Shown here piece after piece: positions 24,861-34,532 of a stretch of DNA of 64,000 nt. The first letter of the stretch is position 1; each line of letters starts with the position of its first letter. Location: positions 222,546 to 286,545 of the forward strand of contig NZ_JARVRF010000003.1 of NCBI RefSeq assembly GCF_030209835.1, in the 5' to 3' direction. The DNA comes from Arthrobacter sp. efr-133-R2A-120 (GTDB lineage Bacteria > Actinomycetota > Actinomycetes > Actinomycetales > Micrococcaceae). A program made the position numbers and the translations under genes. The notes beneath the pieces are model-generated. The model had not been told where the DNA came from. It saw nothing but the letters and a program-made list of their open reading frames with translations, and searched no databases.

Positions 24861-26147
24861 GTGGCTTCGAAGCCCGCTTCTGCTTTGCTGCGCCGATTCG
24901 GAGGCTTTGCAACGTCGCTCTTGTTTTCAACTGCCGTAAATCTCCTTGCCATTCCTTTTGTGATATCGACTTTGGGTCCAGGGATATGGGGCGAACTGGC
25001 AGTGGCGCAAGCGACGGCGGCAATATTCGGCGTCGTCGTCGCGTTCGGTTGGGGAACCGTCGGGGCAGCCATGGTCGCCTCCACCCCGGTAGCACGGCGG
25101 CCCCAAATGTTCTTGAATTCGGTGGTCAGCCGGCTCTACCTGTTCCTCTTCGCAGCGCCAGTGATGTTTTTCGTGCTCCTTCTGTTGACGCGGGTCGATC
25201 CCGTGGCGGCCGCGGTTGCCTCACTGGCCTATTTGATGCCATTCCTCGGCGCCTCCTGGTATTTCATCGGCCAGGCCAAGCCGTGGTTCCTTCTGTTCTT
25301 CGATGTGCTCCCCCAGGGACTAGGCGTCATCACCGGCGTGATTCTGCTGCAATTCTTCCCTTATGCAATCGTGTTTGCCGGCAGCCTGCTTGCGTTTAAC
25401 GTCATCGCCGTCGCGGTCGGAGCTCTGGCGGCCACGAAGGGGGGACATGAAACACCGCTCACGATGAACTTGGGCTTTGTGCCCGCCATGCAACGGCTTC
25501 GGAACCAAAAATTTGGCGTCATCGCTGCAGGCACCGGAACCATCAACAGCAATCTGCCGATGATCGCAGTCTCGCTCGTAGTCCCGCCGGCGGTCCCCCT
25601 CTACGCCCTCACGGACAAGCTGTTCAGATTTGCCGTGGCAGGGTTTGGGCCGGTGCTGCAAGTTGTGCAGGGCTGGATTCCCGAATCTGGGCGAGCCCGC
25701 AGCATGGAACGCATCCAACTAGTGGCCAAGTTTGTCCCCGCTGTCGGGGCCCTGGGCGGGGTGCTTCTGGCGGTGTTGATCCCGTGGGCAAGCCCGATCT
25801 TCTCACGGGGCGAGATCACCGTCGGATACGCATTGAGCATTCCTTTTGGCTTGATCTTCGCGGCCGTGTTGGTAGCCCAAGTCGTCGGCCTGGCATGTCT
25901 CATACCGCTCGGCGAAGGCGCCATCCTGGCCAAATCGACGGCGCTGGGCGCCATTCTTAACGTTCCCCTGATGTTCGCCATGGGGGCACTGTACGGGGGT
26001 TCGGGCGTGGCGTGGGCCGTCGGTTTGTCCGAGGTTGTCGTGGCCGCCTATCAAGTGATGGCCGTACGGCGACACTTCAGGGAGCAGGCGTTGAAGCCGG
26101 TGCCTGAGTCCGTGGAGGATCCAGGCACCGGCCCAACCGCTCCTTAG
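24861..26147 (+). CDS. Wzx-like polysaccharide/lipid-linked oligosaccharide flippase
   Basis: This is a 428-residue polytopic protein with about 12 membrane helices, starting at GTG 24861 (GGGGAA upstream). The N-terminus (LLAIPFVISTLGPGIWGELAV) and the overall spacing match the MATE/MOP polysaccharide transporter family. It would flip a lipid-linked glycan unit across the membrane. Its stop codon directly abuts the stop of the convergent glycosyltransferase gene, with no base between. The C-terminal tail is hydrophilic. A flippase beside an ABC exporter 10 kb away suggests two export routes in the locus. Confidence 0.78.
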   Translation: MASKPASALLRRFGGFATSLLFSTAVNLLAIPFVISTLGPGIWGELAVAQATAAIFGVVVAFGWGTVGAAMVASTPVARRPQMFLNSVVSRLYLFLFAAPVMFFVLLLLTRVDPVAAAVASLAYLMPFLGASWYFIGQAKPWFLLFFDVLPQGLGVITGVILLQFFPYAIVFAGSLLAFNVIAVAVGALAATKGGHETPLTMNLGFVPAMQRLRNQKFGVIAAGTGTINSNLPMIAVSLVVPPAVPLYALTDKLFRFAVAGFGPVLQVVQGWIPESGRARSMERIQLVAKFVPAVGALGGVLLAVLIPWASPIFSRGEITVGYALSIPFGLIFAAVLVAQVVGLACLIPLGEGAILAKSTALGAILNVPLMFAMGALYGGSGVAWAVGLSEVVVAAYQVMAVRRHFREQALKPVPESVEDPGTGPTAP

Positions 26148-27149
26148 TTAGCGGCTTCGAGCTCCTAAGCCGTTGACGAAGAGCTCCGCCGGAGCACCCG
26201 CTACGAATTCCAGCAGGCATGGCGGCGCGATGTCCCCACTGCGCAAGCCTGACCACAACACCCTCAGCGTCGGCCTCCACGCATGACCGCTGGAAAAGGC
26301 CGACAGACCGGTCTCCACGTCCGCGGAACTAATGGCAACCCGGGCCTTCAGACAGTCCATCATGGTCCGGCGCCACCCAAAGCTGAGATCGTTGGATGTG
26401 CGCAGCATCGCTAGCAGGCTCTTGCTGCCATGGTATTTCTTCGACATCGACGCAAGGTGCCGCCACGATGACAGGATGCCTCGGTGGTCTTCCACCTCCC
26501 CAAGGACATTTCCGCCGTGTTGGACGTAGTCCTGCAGCACGTCCTCTACCACCAGGGCACCACCGGTGGCCGCGGCGCACACTGCGAGCCAATGATCGTG
26601 GACCTGCGTGATGGTTTCCAGCCGCGGAAAGGGAAGCGCCAGATCGAGAAGTTCCCTGCGGAAGACGCAAAGGCTTCCGGTCACTTGGTTTTGGGCAACC
26701 AACGCGCTAAAGGGAACGTTCTTTCGGGCTGTGGAATCAGCCACAACCTCATGCCCGGGATTTCGGACCACCCTGGCCTGCCCCGAAACCAGCGCCACAT
26801 CATTCAGCTGAGGAATAAGCGTGGCGAGTTTGGAGGGGTACCACCGATCATCCTGGTCCGCCAGCGCCACCCACTGCGCTTCAGGGGGAACAGCTTGAAC
26901 AACCCTCTCGAAGTTACCGTAAAACCCCAGTCTTTCAGGGAATCCAAGGACCCGAAACCGGCTATCGTCGTTGAGCTCCGCCCTGACAAATTCGGCGATT
27001 TCCTGGTCGCCCCCATCGGCGGAGATCAGGCAGACAAAATCGGTGTGGCTTTGATCCTGGATAGACCGGAGCTGGGCACGGAAAAGGTCCCAGTCAGGAC
27101 GGTATGCGGCGAGGGCCACCACACCGAATGAGGAAGAGTCATAAGCCAT
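26148..27149 (-). CDS. Family 2 glycosyltransferase
   Basis: This is a 333-residue GT-A enzyme. VALAAYRPD starts the Rossmann-like fold, and the metal/nucleotide motif is WVALADQDDRWYPSKL (around residues 90-105). DHWLAVCAAATGGALVVEDV is the usual acceptor-side region, seen in rhamnosyl/galactofuranosyl-type enzymes. No membrane segment is evident. It ends the rmlCD-side minus-strand group (12 bases after rmlCD) and converges head-on with the flippase gene. Sugar specificity cannot be read from sequence; rhamnose is a reasonable guess from context. Confidence 0.82.
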   Translation of the reverse strand: MAYDSSSFGVVALAAYRPDWDLFRAQLRSIQDQSHTDFVCLISADGGDQEIAEFVRAELNDDSRFRVLGFPERLGFYGNFERVVQAVPPEAQWVALADQDDRWYPSKLATLIPQLNDVALVSGQARVVRNPGHEVVADSTARKNVPFSALVAQNQVTGSLCVFRRELLDLALPFPRLETITQVHDHWLAVCAAATGGALVVEDVLQDYVQHGGNVLGEVEDHRGILSSWRHLASMSKKYHGSKSLLAMLRTSNDLSFGWRRTMMDCLKARVAISSADVETGLSAFSSGHAWRPTLRVLWSGLRSGDIAPPCLLEFVAGAPAELFVNGLGARSR

Positions 27150-27161
27150 CTCGGTCAGCCG

Positions 27162-28586
27162 CTAGCCGATCGCGGGACTGGTGGCGAGGTAGGCGTCAAG
27201 AGCTTCCCGGGCGGACCGCGGCTCAAATCCCGCTTCCCGGATCTTGCTCAAGTCCAGGACGCTGTTGAGCGGGCGTGGAGCGGCGGCTTTGCCACGGAAG
27301 TACTCTTCGGTGGTGACGCCTGTGACGGAATCCCGTGCCGCGCCGCTGAGCTCGTAGACGTCGGCGGCGATGTCAGCCCATGACTGCGGCTCACCGGCGT
27401 TGCTGAGGTTGTACGTGCCGTAGCTGGCTTTGGAGTCGAGCAAGTGTTTGATTCCCGCGGCGATATCCTCGGTGAAGGTCAAGCGGCCGATCTGGTCGTT
27501 GACCACGGAGGGTTCAATCCCGCGCGCTGCGAGGGACGCCATGGTGCGGACGAAATTGTTGCCTTCACCAATGACCCAGCTGGTGCGCACGATGTAGTGC
27601 TTTGGAACGACGCTGACCACGGCGTCGCCGGCGGCCTTCGTCTGCCCGTACACGCCCAGCGGCGAGACTGGCTCGTCTTCCCCATGGGTGTCAGCAGCGC
27701 CATCGAACACGTAGTCGGAGGAGACATGCACGAGCGTCAGGTCGTGCTCGACGGCGGCCCGTGCCAGACGAGCGACGGCAGCGACGTTGGTCTCCCAGGC
27801 GGCCTGGCGGCCTTCCGGGGTTTCGGCCGCGTCGACGGCGGTGTAAGCGGCCGCGTTGATGACGGCGGAGTAGTTCTTCCAGTTCCTTTGCTCGATCGCA
27901 TCCGGGGAACTGAGGTCGAACTCGGCGCGGCCGGCAAACTCAACGGAGGCATCGCCGTCGTACAGTTCCCGAAGGGCTTTGCCGAGCTGGCCGTTGGCAC
28001 CCAGAACCAGCGTCTTCTTAGGGCCCATCGGCCGCACATCCGCCAGGCGCGGATGGGCCTTGTCCTTGTCAGAAAGCTCGGCCCGCTCGAGCTGGATGGG
28101 CCAGTCGATGGCCGCTGTCTCGTCGGCCAGGTTCAGGAAGGTGTACTGGCCCTGGGCGTCAGCGCTCCAATGGTCGTTGACCAAGTAGGTGTAAGCAGTG
28201 TTGTCTTCCAGGGTCTGGAAAGCGTTGCCCACACCCCTGGGGATGAAAATTGCCTGGCTCGGATCCAGCTCGGCGGTGAATACGGCACCAAACGATGGCC
28301 CTTCGCGCAAGTCCACCCAGGCGCCGAAGATCTTGCCCGTGGCCACAGAGATGAATTTGTCCCAAGGTTCGGCGTGGATGCCGCGGGTGGTACCGGCTTT
28401 TTCGTTGAAAGAGATGTTGTTCTGAACCGGCTTGAAGTCAGGAAGGCCCAGGGCCAGCATCTTCTCGCGCTGCCAGTTCTCCTTGAACCAACCGCGGTTG
28501 TCGCCGTGGACGGGAAGCTCGTAAAGAACGACGCCGGGAATCGGTGTTTCGCGGGCACTGAGCTGCTTGGAAAACTCGATCGACAT
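27162..28586 (-). CDS. Fused dTDP-4-dehydrorhamnose 3,5-epimerase / reductase (RmlC-RmlD)
   Basis: This is a 474-residue two-domain enzyme. Residues 1-185 are an RmlC cupin (RGWFKENWQRE, TRGIHAEPWDKF, IFIPRGVGNAFQTL). From about residue 193 a Rossmann RmlD follows: LVLGANGQLGKAL, HVSSDYVFDG and the YxxxK pair in VYGQTKAAGD. It carries out the last two steps to dTDP-L-rhamnose, epimerisation then NADPH reduction. It starts 3 bases after rmlB on the same strand. Fusion of the two activities is common in Micrococcaceae relatives, but separate genes are usual elsewhere. Confidence 0.9.
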   Translation of the reverse strand: MSIEFSKQLSARETPIPGVVLYELPVHGDNRGWFKENWQREKMLALGLPDFKPVQNNISFNEKAGTTRGIHAEPWDKFISVATGKIFGAWVDLREGPSFGAVFTAELDPSQAIFIPRGVGNAFQTLEDNTAYTYLVNDHWSADAQGQYTFLNLADETAAIDWPIQLERAELSDKDKAHPRLADVRPMGPKKTLVLGANGQLGKALRELYDGDASVEFAGRAEFDLSSPDAIEQRNWKNYSAVINAAAYTAVDAAETPEGRQAAWETNVAAVARLARAAVEHDLTLVHVSSDYVFDGAADTHGEDEPVSPLGVYGQTKAAGDAVVSVVPKHYIVRTSWVIGEGNNFVRTMASLAARGIEPSVVNDQIGRLTFTEDIAAGIKHLLDSKASYGTYNLSNAGEPQSWADIAADVYELSGAARDSVTGVTTEEYFRGKAAAPRPLNSVLDLSKIREAGFEPRSAREALDAYLATSPAIG

Positions 28587-28589
28587 CGT

Positions 28590-29597
<1,008 letters not shown>

Positions 29598-29619
29598 CTA
29601 CCGAACGTGGGGATCGTGC

Positions 29620-30378
29620 CTAGAACCGTCGCCGCGTCCTTCGGAAGGCTTCAAGCATTAGCCTGGCCAGCATGAACCGCGCCTTGACGATCTTCGACAA
29701 AGATCGCCAGCCCGCAGGGGTCTGGTTTTCGTCGTGGAGCCGCCGATAGACCGTGGAATCGTCGAGGTGGGCTATGGAGCCTGCGACGTTGCCACATATA
29801 GCCAGCCACAGGTCGTGCGACTCGCGGACATAGCTGGGGATGGGTGTGAAGAGCCCGACGGCGTCCCGGCGGAATCCCATCGCGCAACCGTAATATGCGC
29901 GATAGCCGACAAGCACGGCGAACAGGTTCGCCAGATGACGGCCAGAATCAGTGGAGCGCAACCGTGGAATCCAAGGCCGGGGTCCCCCGCCAAGAACGTC
30001 AAAGTTACTGGCCACGACTTTATGGGTATCAAGTGCCTGCAACATCTTGGTGAGACGACCGGGAATCCAGACATCGTCTTGATCCGAAAGGAAGACGAAT
30101 TTTCCGACACTCAGGCCCACGGCTTCTTCAAACGTTCGGACGTAGCCCTTGTTCGAGGATGCCCTCACAAGGCGGACGCGCGGATCCTTGATGCTCCCGA
30201 TAACGTCGGCTGTGTCATCGGGCGACGCGTCATCGACGACGACCACCTCGTCGTTGGGCCCGAGTTCGCTGAGAATCGAGGCGATCTGCTCTCCAACAAA
30301 ACTTGTTCCCTTATACGTGGCCATGCAGATACTTGCACGGATTTCGCGCCCGTCCGCCATCGTCGCATCGTTCATGCA
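29620..30378 (-). CDS. Family 2 glycosyltransferase
   Basis: This is a 252-residue GT-A enzyme (ASICMATYKG, EVVVVDDASPDDT, KFVFLSDQDDVWIPG). It belongs to the same subgroup as the enzyme at 26148, with the ESHDLWLAICGNVAGS acceptor-side motif. The start is uncertain: ATG 30378 gives a compact N-terminus, but no strong ribosome site is visible there, and the frame remains open to 30501. The gene lies 31 bases upstream of rmlB and probably shares its transcript. It is divergent from the GT gene at 30576. Confidence 0.78.
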   Translation of the reverse strand, partial: CMNDATMADGREIRASICMATYKGTSFVGEQIASILSELGPNDEVVVVDDASPDDTADVIGSIKDPRVRLVRASSNKGYVRTFEEAVGLSVGKFVFLSDQDDVWIPGRLTKMLQALDTHKVVASNFDVLGGGPRPWIPRLRSTDSGRHLANLFAVLVGYRAYYGCAMGFRRDAVGLFTPIPSYVRESHDLWLAICGNVAGSIAHLDDSTVYRRLHDENQTPAGWRSLSKIVKARFMLARLMLEAFRRTRRRF

Positions 30379-30575
30379 CAACACTCTATGGGACTCCGGT
30401 GTTCGCAAGGATCCCGTCTTCGTCATGCCTCTCGATAAGGACTGCCGGCCCTCATGATCGGCGCAGGACGTAACGACCGCGAAAATGAAAGATAGGATCA
30501 TCGACTAAGGCAACTGGCGCGGACCAGCCAGGATCCCGCGAAGCAATTCGCAGGCCGTTGATATATTGGAGACCT

Positions 30576-31328
30576 ATGGAAACTCATGACTCGACGCGGG
30601 TCCTCGTCATCATGCCCGCTTGGAACGAAGCCGAGTCTGTGGGCGATACCGTTCGAGAAGTGCTGGGAGTGGGACGCGCATACGACGTCCTGGTTGTCAA
30701 CGACGGCTCCACGGACGACACAGCGGAGCTCGCAGCAGCTGCGGGCGCCACTGTCCTTAACCTTCCCTTCAATCTCGGCGTCGGCGGGGCAATGCGGGCC
30801 GGCTTCAAGTACGCCCAGCGCACTGGCTACCGCCGGGTTATCCAGGTCGACGCGGACGGCCAGCACGATCCAGAGCACATCGAAGAGGTACTGGCAGGGC
30901 TAAACCATGCCGACATCTCAATCGGAGCGCGGTTCGCGGACAAGGGAGCGTACAAAGTCAGCGGTCCGCGCAAATGGGCCATGCAGTTCCTCGCAAAGGT
31001 CATATCAGGACTCGCCAAGACGAGGCTAACGGATGTGACATCGGGTTTCCGCGCAGCGAATGAACGTGCCATCAGCCAATACCTCGACCACTATCCGGCC
31101 GAATACCTGGGCGACACCATCGACTCACTCGTCGTCGCCATTCGCTCAGGCTGTAGCGTGACCCAGATCCCCGTGGCTATGCGTCCCCGCCAAGGCGGAA
31201 CACCCAGCCACAACCCGCTCAAAGCCGCAATCTACCTCGGGCGATCTGTGTTTGCCCTCTTGTTCGCATTGACCCGCAAAAGGTCACACATCACATCGGG
31301 TCACATTGCCGTTGAGGGGACTTCGTAA
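30576..31328 (+). CDS. Family 2 glycosyltransferase of the polyprenyl-phosphate (DPM1-like) type
   Basis: This is a 250-residue enzyme. The motifs VLVIMPAWNEAESVGDTV, LVVNDGSTDDT and IQVDADGQHDPEHIEEVL are those of dolichyl/undecaprenyl-phosphate sugar transferases. GGAG precedes ATG 30576. It would move a sugar from a nucleotide donor to polyprenyl phosphate. No TM helices for a GtrB-type tail are present. The DUF2304 protein that begins directly at its stop (TAA-ATG) is a frequent partner of this subtype. Confidence 0.82.
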   Translation: METHDSTRVLVIMPAWNEAESVGDTVREVLGVGRAYDVLVVNDGSTDDTAELAAAAGATVLNLPFNLGVGGAMRAGFKYAQRTGYRRVIQVDADGQHDPEHIEEVLAGLNHADISIGARFADKGAYKVSGPRKWAMQFLAKVISGLAKTRLTDVTSGFRAANERAISQYLDHYPAEYLGDTIDSLVVAIRSGCSVTQIPVAMRPRQGGTPSHNPLKAAIYLGRSVFALLFALTRKRSHITSGHIAVEGTS

Positions 31329-31712
31329 ATGGGCAACCTAGCCGCATTCATTCTCTCCCTGGCAATTGTCGGCGTCGTCGTGGAGATGCTCCGGCGTAAG
31401 AAACTTCGTGAAAAGTACGCCGCGTTATGGCTGGTCGTGGGCACAGGCACCCTCATACTGGCCGCCTTCCCCAGCCTGCTGACAATCGTGACGCAGTTCG
31501 TCGGAGTGCAACTGCCCTCCAACCTCCTGTTCATCATCAGCATCTTGCTCCTATTGGGTGTCTGTCTGCACCTGTCATGGGAAATATCCGTCGTCGAAGA
31601 CGAGACGCGCACACTCGCCGAAGAGGTCGCGATACTGCGAGCCCTCGTAGAGCAGCAAGCCGCCGCTAACCCCGCGAATGGCGACACCTCAAATACCACC
31701 ACCTCGAAATAA
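31329..31712 (+). CDS. DUF2304 small membrane protein
   Basis: This is a 127-residue protein with three hydrophobic helices (LAAFILSLAIVGVVVEML, ALWLVVGTGTLILAAFPSLL, NLLFIISILLLLGVCLHL) and a C-terminal coiled stretch (ETRTLAEEVAILRALVEQ). Its ATG begins at the base after the upstream stop codon. DUF2304 proteins are found beside DPM1-like transferases and may help place the polyprenyl-linked sugar, but no biochemical role is settled. Confidence 0.8.
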   Translation: MGNLAAFILSLAIVGVVVEMLRRKKLREKYAALWLVVGTGTLILAAFPSLLTIVTQFVGVQLPSNLLFIISILLLLGVCLHLSWEISVVEDETRTLAEEVAILRALVEQQAAANPANGDTSNTTTSK

Positions 31713-31730
31713 GGACGCGAACAGCTCCCC

Positions 31731-32618
31731 ATGGCACTGGACATTTTCATCCCATACTGGGGCGATGCAGCTTTGATGAAACAGGCTGTCGACAGCGTCC
31801 TGGCGCAAAACTCAAGCGACTGGTTTCTGACTGTCGTGGATGATGCATATCCGGATGACGAGGTGCGACGCTACGTTGAAGGCCTTGGCGACGCGAGGAT
31901 CAAATACATCCGCAAGGACGTGAATGAGGGCATCACCGAGAACTTCAGGACTTGTGTGTCGCTCGCGACGCAGGACGTCCTAGTGGTCATGGGATGCGAC
32001 GACAAGCTTCTTCCGAATTTCGTGGATGTTGTCCTCGGGGCCCACGAGTCGTTCCCTGAGGCTTGGATCATCCAGCCTGGTGTAACTGTCATCGATGAGA
32101 ATGGGCAGACTGCCGAACCTCTCGCCGACGTCGTCAAGCAGCGCTTGGTCAAACCAAAGGGCACCGGCCAACGAATTGTCAGGGGCGAGCCTTTGGCGGT
32201 TAGCCTCCTGCACGGCGACTGGCTCTACTGGCCTTCACTGGCATTTCGCCGGGACAGGATCCAGGACTTCGACTTCCGGAACGGGTTGGCTGTCATACAG
32301 GATCTGGCGCTCGTCATGGATATGGTGTTGGCAGGCGCCGAATTGCTCATCGAGCCGGAGGTCTGTTTCGCCTATCGTCGACACATCCACAGCGCCTCGT
32401 CGGCCAAACTCGTGGACGGTACAAGATTTGACGGTGAGCGCACCTACTTCGGGCTCGCAGGTCGACTTTGCAGGGACAAAGGCTGGCCCGCTGCTGCCCG
32501 TGCCGCGGCTTTCCGGTTGACATCGCGGGCCCACGCCCTGTTGCTTTTGCCCCGGGCCGCTTCGCATGGCGGTGTGGAGCCCGTCACCTCCCTGCTCCGC
32601 CATGCATTTGGAAAGTGA
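31731..32618 (+). CDS. Family 2 glycosyltransferase
   Basis: This is a 295-residue GT-A enzyme (LDIFIPYWGD, LTVVDDAYPDDEV, VLVVMGCDDKLLPNFV). In place of a DXD motif it has GCDDK, which still offers two carboxylates. The C-terminal part is Arg/Ala-rich and hydrophilic. It follows the DUF2304 gene by 18 bases in the same operon. Donor and acceptor are unknown. Confidence 0.8.
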   Translation: MALDIFIPYWGDAALMKQAVDSVLAQNSSDWFLTVVDDAYPDDEVRRYVEGLGDARIKYIRKDVNEGITENFRTCVSLATQDVLVVMGCDDKLLPNFVDVVLGAHESFPEAWIIQPGVTVIDENGQTAEPLADVVKQRLVKPKGTGQRIVRGEPLAVSLLHGDWLYWPSLAFRRDRIQDFDFRNGLAVIQDLALVMDMVLAGAELLIEPEVCFAYRRHIHSASSAKLVDGTRFDGERTYFGLAGRLCRDKGWPAAARAAAFRLTSRAHALLLLPRAASHGGVEPVTSLLRHAFGK

Positions 32619-32627
32619 GAATCGGAT

Positions 32628-33542
32628 ATGACTCCTGAGCTGGACCAATCCCTTCGGCTTGCCAACGTCGCAGCAGTAGTCACCGCTTTCCGTCCGACAC
32701 CGCGGTTGGTGGACAACGTGGCCTCACTCCTGAAGCAGCTATCCACAGTCGTCGTCGTCGACGACGGAGGAGGCTGCGGGTTCGACCACATCTTTGCGGC
32801 GGTTGCCGAGGCAGGTGCAGTGGTCCTCCGGTTGGAGTCGAACTCAGGGATCGCCGCTGCATTGAACGCCGGAATCGCCCGTGCGCGGGATCACGAGGAC
32901 GTCGAACACATCGTCACGGTGGATCAAGACTCGCTTCTACCAGCCGGGTACGTCCAACAGCTGCTGGCCGCAGCGGCATCTGCCAGCTCTGCCGGGGTCC
33001 AGCCAGGGCTGGTTTCACCGGCGCGCATTCACGGAAACCCGGTGAAACGGGCAGGCACTAGGCGTGGTGTGGTGCTGGGCAAGGAACCCATCCAATCAGG
33101 ACTGCTGATCCCGATCTCGACATTGGATGTCATCGGCCAATTCTGGGACGGACTGTTTATCGATCTGGTGGACACTGAATACTATTTCCGTGCGCTGGAC
33201 GCAGGCCTGCCGACAGTACTTGCCGACACGGAATTCGATCATTCGCTTGGAACGATGGTTGATGCCAAGCTGTTCGGGCGAGCGGTTCGCCTCGGCGGCC
33301 GAAAGTTGCAGGTCCGGATCGCCGCAACGTGGCGCTACTACTACATTTTCCGAAACAGGATCCTCGTGGGCACGCGCTACGCACGTCGCCATCCGGTTTG
33401 GGTCATCGGCGGCATTTTGACCGATCTCCGGCACTTGGCGTACGTCAGTGTTCTCGCCCCCGGAAGGACAGCCCGGCTGGCATCAGCCGTCAGTGGCATA
33501 GTCGACGGCGTCCGCGGCAACAGCGGCCGAAAGCACCGGTAA
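32628..33542 (+). CDS. Family 2 glycosyltransferase, rhamnosyltransferase-like
   Basis: This is a 304-residue enzyme. The N-terminus AAVVTAFRPTPRLVDNV and STVVVVDDGGG, the donor motif IVTVDQDSLLPAGYV and the downstream YYFRALDAGLPTVLADTEF with RYYYIFRNRI follow the RfbF/WbbL-like rhamnosyl- and galactofuranosyltransferase pattern. It starts 9 bases after the upstream GT gene. A rhamnosyl donor is plausible since dTDP-rhamnose is made by the same locus, but this is inference. Confidence 0.82.
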   Translation: MTPELDQSLRLANVAAVVTAFRPTPRLVDNVASLLKQLSTVVVVDDGGGCGFDHIFAAVAEAGAVVLRLESNSGIAAALNAGIARARDHEDVEHIVTVDQDSLLPAGYVQQLLAAAASASSAGVQPGLVSPARIHGNPVKRAGTRRGVVLGKEPIQSGLLIPISTLDVIGQFWDGLFIDLVDTEYYFRALDAGLPTVLADTEFDHSLGTMVDAKLFGRAVRLGGRKLQVRIAATWRYYYIFRNRILVGTRYARRHPVWVIGGILTDLRHLAYVSVLAPGRTARLASAVSGIVDGVRGNSGRKHR

Positions 33543-33616
33543 TCCGGGCTTGACGGTAGTCCGACGATATCGGCCCCGTTTTGCTGGGGACTGACGCGTA
33601 AGGAAAGATGTAGAGC

Positions 33617-34480
33617 ATGCGTGGAATCATTCTTGCCGGTGGTACCGGATCTCGTCTGCACCCGATCACACACGGCATCAGCAAGCAGCTCGTGCCGGTG
33701 TACGACAAGCCAATGATCTACTACCCCCTGTCGACTCTCATTCTGGCGGGGATCCGCGACATCCTCATCATCACCACCCCCCACGACGCCGATCAGTTCC
33801 AGCGCCTCCTCGGGGACGGCTCGCAGTTCGGCATCAACCTCAGCTACGTTCAGCAGCCGTCCCCCGACGGCCTTGCCCAGGCATTCATCCTTGGTGCGGA
33901 CCACATCGGAAGCGATACCGTCGCCCTCGTCCTCGGTGACAACATCTTCTACGGCCAAGGTATGGGGACGCAGTTGCGCCGACACGCCAACATCGACGGT
34001 GGCGCGGTCTTCGGTTACTGGGTTGGCGACCCCAAAGCGTACGGTGTCGTGGAATTTGATGAGACCGGGAAGGCTATTTCCCTTGAGGAGAAGCCCGCCA
34101 AGCCCAAGTCCCATTACGCCGTTCCGGGTCTGTACTTCTATGACAACGACGTCGTCGACATTGCCAAGAACCTGCAGCCCTCAGCACGCGGAGAACTCGA
34201 AATCACGGATGTGAACCGCACGTACCTCGAGAAGGAAAAGCTTCACGTCGAAATCCTTCCCCGCGGCACTGCGTGGCTGGATACAGGAACATTCAACGAC
34301 CTCAACGACGCCTCCAACTTCATCCGTACTGTCGAGAACCGTCAGGGCCTGAAGATTGGCGCGCCCGAAGAAATCGCGTGGCGCCAAGGCTTCCTGACCG
34401 ACGACGAACTCCGCCAACGCGCCGAGCCTCTGGTAAAAAGCGGCTACGGCCAGTATTTGCTCGGGCTCCTCGACGACTAG
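33617..34480 (+). CDS. rmlA: Glucose-1-phosphate thymidylyltransferase
   Basis: This is a 287-residue nucleotidyltransferase with the signature [37 protein letters not shown], the metal site [10 protein letters not shown] and [20 protein letters not shown]. It forms dTDP-glucose from Glc-1-P and dTTP, the committed step to dTDP-rhamnose and normally feedback-inhibited by it. It sits on the plus strand, 4 kb from rmlB and rmlCD on the minus strand, so the pathway is divided between two transcripts. Confidence 0.95.
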   Translation: MRGIILAGGTGSRLHPITHGISKQLVPVYDKPMIYYPLSTLILAGIRDILIITTPHDADQFQRLLGDGSQFGINLSYVQQPSPDGLAQAFILGADHIGSDTVALVLGDNIFYGQGMGTQLRRHANIDGGAVFGYWVGDPKAYGVVEFDETGKAISLEEKPAKPKSHYAVPGLYFYDNDVVDIAKNLQPSARGELEITDVNRTYLEKEKLHVEILPRGTAWLDTGTFNDLNDASNFIRTVENRQGLKIGAPEEIAWRQGFLTDDELRQRAEPLVKSGYGQYLLGLLDD

Positions 34481-34532
34481 GGCTCAACATTCGCCCGTCG
34501 TCGCACGTCCTTAAGTTACAGGTGGGGTCCAA

